Shown here in pieces: positions 62,401 to 64,000 of a DNA stretch of 64,000 bases. The position numbers were made by a program, and so were the translations under genes. The DNA comes from Phoronis australis (taxonomy: Eukaryota > Phoronida > Phoronidae). Where the stretch lies: assembly GCA_002633005.1 (NCBI GenBank), contig NMRA01000404.1, positions 85,394 to 149,393 on the forward strand, in the 5' to 3' direction. The notes under the pieces were generated by a model. The model ran no database searches and was not told the DNA's origin. It saw only the letters and a program-made list of their open reading frames with translations. The first letter of the stretch is position 1. Each line of letters begins with the position of its first letter.

Positions 62401-63106
62401 TCAAAGTCCTCCAATATTTCTTTCATCTCTGCGTCAGTTAACAATTTACTTACATTATCCTGCAATGTCAAAATACATCGATTTCCACCTTCCTAAATAT
62501 TTTCTTCATGTCTTTCTTTTTCGTCTCTTTAAATATAAATCATCTCCAAACACCACACAATCTTTTGTAGTTTCGTAAGCTATCGCGCTAAGAGATTTTT
62601 AGACTAAACATGGTCTTCATAAAAATCACTGCATAGCTTTCAACTCACCAAATCTACGTGTAGCGGTCATTTTGTGTATTTCCGTACGTCACAGCCGCCG
62701 ACTAATATTTACTTATTTGTTTGTTTTTATTTTTATAAAACATTACCAATATGAGAACTGTCGTAACAATAAGAACTAAAATTGATTACAATTTAGAGAC
62801 GTTAAAGATGTGCCTTATGAAAATAAATATGGAACATCATACATCCACAAAAGATACGAAACTTTTTTCATTCTGCCGATTTCCGTCCGGATTTATCCGG
62901 CGTGCATTGAGGCCTATACTCACGCAGATGTGACAGCTCCATCCCACAGACGCCTTTGACCGCTCCACGAGGTCCAGGACTGACTCTCGCACTTCTCCAC
63001 ACTTTTTTAAACATTCATAGTGGTACGTCCGAGGACACACGCGGCAAGAGTACCCACCAAAGCCTGCATATCTGTCGCAGAGGAAACAGTATGGACTTGT
63101 CTCATT
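56360..63106 (-). CDS. PHF24 (GINIP/KIAA1045)-like PHD and EF-hand protein, 5' end missing
   Basis: Minus-strand exons in transcript order: 63106-62924, 62459-62381, 60339-60152, 58852-58728, 57672-57577, 56726-56631, 56462-56360. Phases are 0/0, 0/1, 1/0, 0/2, 2/2, 2/2, 2/stop. With one of the two 96-nt exons this gives 257 residues plus stop; with both, 289. Order: C4HC3 zinc finger, linker, EF-hand 1, EF-hand 2, variable linker, conserved C-terminus (EEFVKAQAIYCISARPN). The same order and the flanking GWSCH-C and DN...LLT-E-EM motifs match vertebrate PHF24, a neuronal G-alpha-i-interacting protein also called GINIP. The exon encoding the N-terminus was not found up to 64000. A possible polyadenylation signal on the minus strand is at 55880-55875. 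Confidence 0.75.
56631..56726 (-). CDS. PHF24-like duplicated 96-nt exon, copy B
   Basis: Acceptor AAATTTTAG, donor GTAAGT, phase 2 to 2, 96 nt. It encodes EKRASETFDMRFRMAENR and a tail ending IEDGGDLVLG. Most differences from copy A are substitutions that keep its helical, charged character. The pair may be mutually exclusive or used together; both keep frame. Confidence 0.7.
56790..57200. repeat. CCCTCACCCACCA low-complexity tract with N at about 57060
   Basis: About 400 bases of C-rich short repeats between the duplicated 96-nt exons of the PHF24-like gene. On the transcribed-sense (minus) strand it becomes many GGG runs with short spacers. Confidence 0.85.
57272..57370. repeat. hairpin with CCTCGCTGGTTCCC arms
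   Basis: CCTCGCTGGTTCCCTACG is mirrored with one mismatch at CGTGGGGAACCAGCGAGG. Confidence 0.65.
57577..57672 (-). CDS. PHF24-like duplicated 96-nt exon, copy A
   Basis: Acceptor TTTCAG, donor GTAAGT, phase 2 to 2, exactly 96 nt. It encodes ERRASENVDARVRMADKR and a tail ending IENGGDAILG. It is clearly homologous in length, phase and sequence to 56631-56726. It occupies the variable linker between EF-hand 2 and the C-terminal block. Confidence 0.7.
58728..58852 (-). CDS. PHF24-like exon: EF-hand 2
   Basis: 125 nt, phase 0 to 2, acceptor CTGTGTAG. The loop DEDGDGCITATE is canonical (Asp1, Asp3, Asp5, Thr9, Glu12). I end the exon at TG|GTACGA because that restores a Trp codon with the following exon. 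An alternative donor 7 bases later (GAG|GTGTTA) gives the wrong phase for the exons I see. Confidence 0.65.
58987..59130. mobile_element. small TIR element AGTGCTGTAGTGG
   Basis: AGTGCTGTAGTGG and CCACTACAGCACT bound 144 bases in an intron of the PHF24-like gene. Confidence 0.55.
59131..60151. other. PHF24-like intron; no gene seen
   Basis: No further exon or strong repeat recognised here. Confidence 0.35.
60152..60339 (-). CDS. PHF24-like exon: EF-hand 1
   Basis: 188 nt, phase 1 to 0. VNWDEYIRYRA leads into helix E, then the loop DADGNGVVDWWE with Asp1, Asp3, Asn5, Asp9 and Glu12 all suited to calcium binding, then EFLNSESV. The donor is GTCAGT. Confidence 0.75.
61110..62050 (-). mobile_element. 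broken non-LTR retrotransposon RT fragment
   Basis: On the minus strand, from high to low coordinates: NNYRPISVLPSISK near 61900, FVDLSKAFDTIDP near 61720, GVPQGAILGPMLF near 61545 and a YADS motif near 61465 in place of the catalytic YADD. Stops and shifts are frequent, so it is dead. It lies in an intron of the PHF24-like gene. Confidence 0.75.
62381..62459 (-). CDS. PHF24-like exon: helical linker after the zinc finger
   Basis: 79 nt, phase 0 to 1, encoding DNVSKLLTDAEMKEILEDF and following residues. It matches the DN-x4-LLT-E-EM segment that follows the zinc finger in PHF24. Acceptor GACATTGCAG, donor GTACGTGAG. Confidence 0.7.
62924..63106 (-). CDS. PHF24-like exon: C4HC3 PHD-type zinc finger
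   Basis: The acceptor GTATTGTTGCAG precedes 61 full codons starting NETSPYCFLC and ending GWSCHIC at a GTGAGT donor. Zinc ligands within the exon: C7, C10, C21, C24, H29, C32, C58, C61, a complete C4HC3 set. The frame stays open further upstream to about 63244, but the strong acceptor argues that this upstream part is intron. Confidence 0.75.
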
Positions 63107-63473
63107 CTGCAACAATACATCCAAGTGTTTGTCTCGGGATTGGATCAGGCTAGAGTGGGGTGCTGAAGTCACTGCGGCCACGCACAAGCGTCTACAGTCA
63201 ACAACATCACAGCTACACACCTGTGTAACTAGTATTGTTGTCAACAGTTACGAAACAGTGGGAGATTGATCGCGTGGAACCGGATACCAGTGGCTTCTAG
63301 AGGACGAGGAGGCAGTGTTTCATATCACGCCTAATCAGATACACCGCAGGGGTCATTTCACGAAGTCTAGCTGTTCCCCTATGCCACCCGCGGTGAAGAC
63401 AAAGTAACCCCAGGGTAGAATTCAGTAACACTAGGAGCTACGCCAGGACATCATGTTCTCGTTTAAACTAAAC

Positions 63474-63616
63474 TGCAATATCTCACGTAATCTCGTGAAG
63501 TCTTGCTTTTTACCGAGGTCCCAGCGTTACTGAACTCAACCCATGCAGCCTCCCGTTCAGTAACGCTATAGGACCTCGCTAAAAAGCAAGACTTCGTGAG
63601 ATTACGTGAGATATTG
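63474..63616. repeat. palindromic MITE-like element, 143 bp
   Basis: The left arm starts GCAATATCTCACGTAATCTC, the right arm ends with its complement, and inner arms CAGTAACGCT/AGCGTTACTG also pair. Confidence 0.85.
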
Positions 63617-64000
63617 CCCTGTATTTCAAATAAGAACACGTGACTTTGAATAGGTTTTAGCTAGGTCCTAGCGTAGGTTCTAGCGTCTACTGAACGCATG
63701 CCTGGTATAGCAAGGTGGCGATATGAGTCACCTAGCTGTCTCACGTGATCAGCCCTCATTGCTTCCTCCCAGGTGTTTACGTTAGGCTACTTCACAGACA
63801 AAACGTCCTTAGATTATTTTACTTTCATGTAACTTACTTTCGGCGAGACCAGGAAATTTTATTCAGAAGTCTTTTCTTAATCAATTTGATGAGACACTAA
63901 AATAACCTTTTCGCTAATGTGTATCTGTTTGGGAAGCCGAACCAAAGAAAAGTTTCTGATTGATGTGTGCAGTCTAGTTGGTCCTCCTTATTCCATTGAA

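Noticed and set aside
63107-63244. N-terminal extension of the zinc-finger exon
   Set aside because: The frame is open but starts with no ATG, and a strong acceptor (TTGTTGCAG) sits at 63107; probably intron.

Overview
The window is nuclear DNA of an animal, most likely a marine invertebrate deuterostome; hemichordate is my weak first guess and lancelet cannot be excluded. It is AT-rich, has long GT-AG introns and many tandem and dispersed repeats. Three protein-coding loci can be reconstructed by following reading frame across splice sites; most other open frames are repeat translations or shadows.

Layout. 1-16.5 kb is repeat territory: remains of an L1/Tx1-like LINE (minus), a Ty3/Gypsy RNase H fragment, several terminal-inverted-repeat elements and minisatellites. 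16.5-49.0 kb (plus strand) holds one gene of about 20 coding exons for a class I cytokine receptor built like vertebrate gp130: signal peptide, Ig-like D1, a two-domain cytokine-binding module (C-X9-C-X-W and a WSxxS box), four more FN3 domains, one transmembrane helix and a cytoplasmic tail of about 384 residues. The exon chain I give sums to 3501 nt (1166 codons plus stop), and every intron phase matches. 49.0-53.2 kb has no confident gene. 53.2-54.4 kb (plus) is an intronless 418-residue frame for a protein-kinase-like protein without the catalytic HRD and DFG residues, a likely pseudokinase. 54.9-64 kb (minus) carries the 3' part of a PHF24/GINIP-like gene: a C4HC3 zinc finger, two EF-hands with intact calcium loops, two tandemly duplicated 96-nt exons and a conserved C-terminal exon. 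Its 5' end is not visible and probably lies beyond 64000.

Assembly caution. The window has single N placeholders at 12103, 19601, 25075, 39238, 52172 and about 57060. Three of them (19601, 39238, 52172) sit exactly between direct duplicates of 0.6-1.6 kb, which looks like unmerged contig ends or haplotypes. One of these pairs doubles receptor exon 14, so exon count there should not be taken at face value.

Function. The receptor would signal through JAK/STAT at the cell surface. The pseudokinase and the PHF24-like protein are intracellular. Nothing in the sequence shows that the three loci act together.
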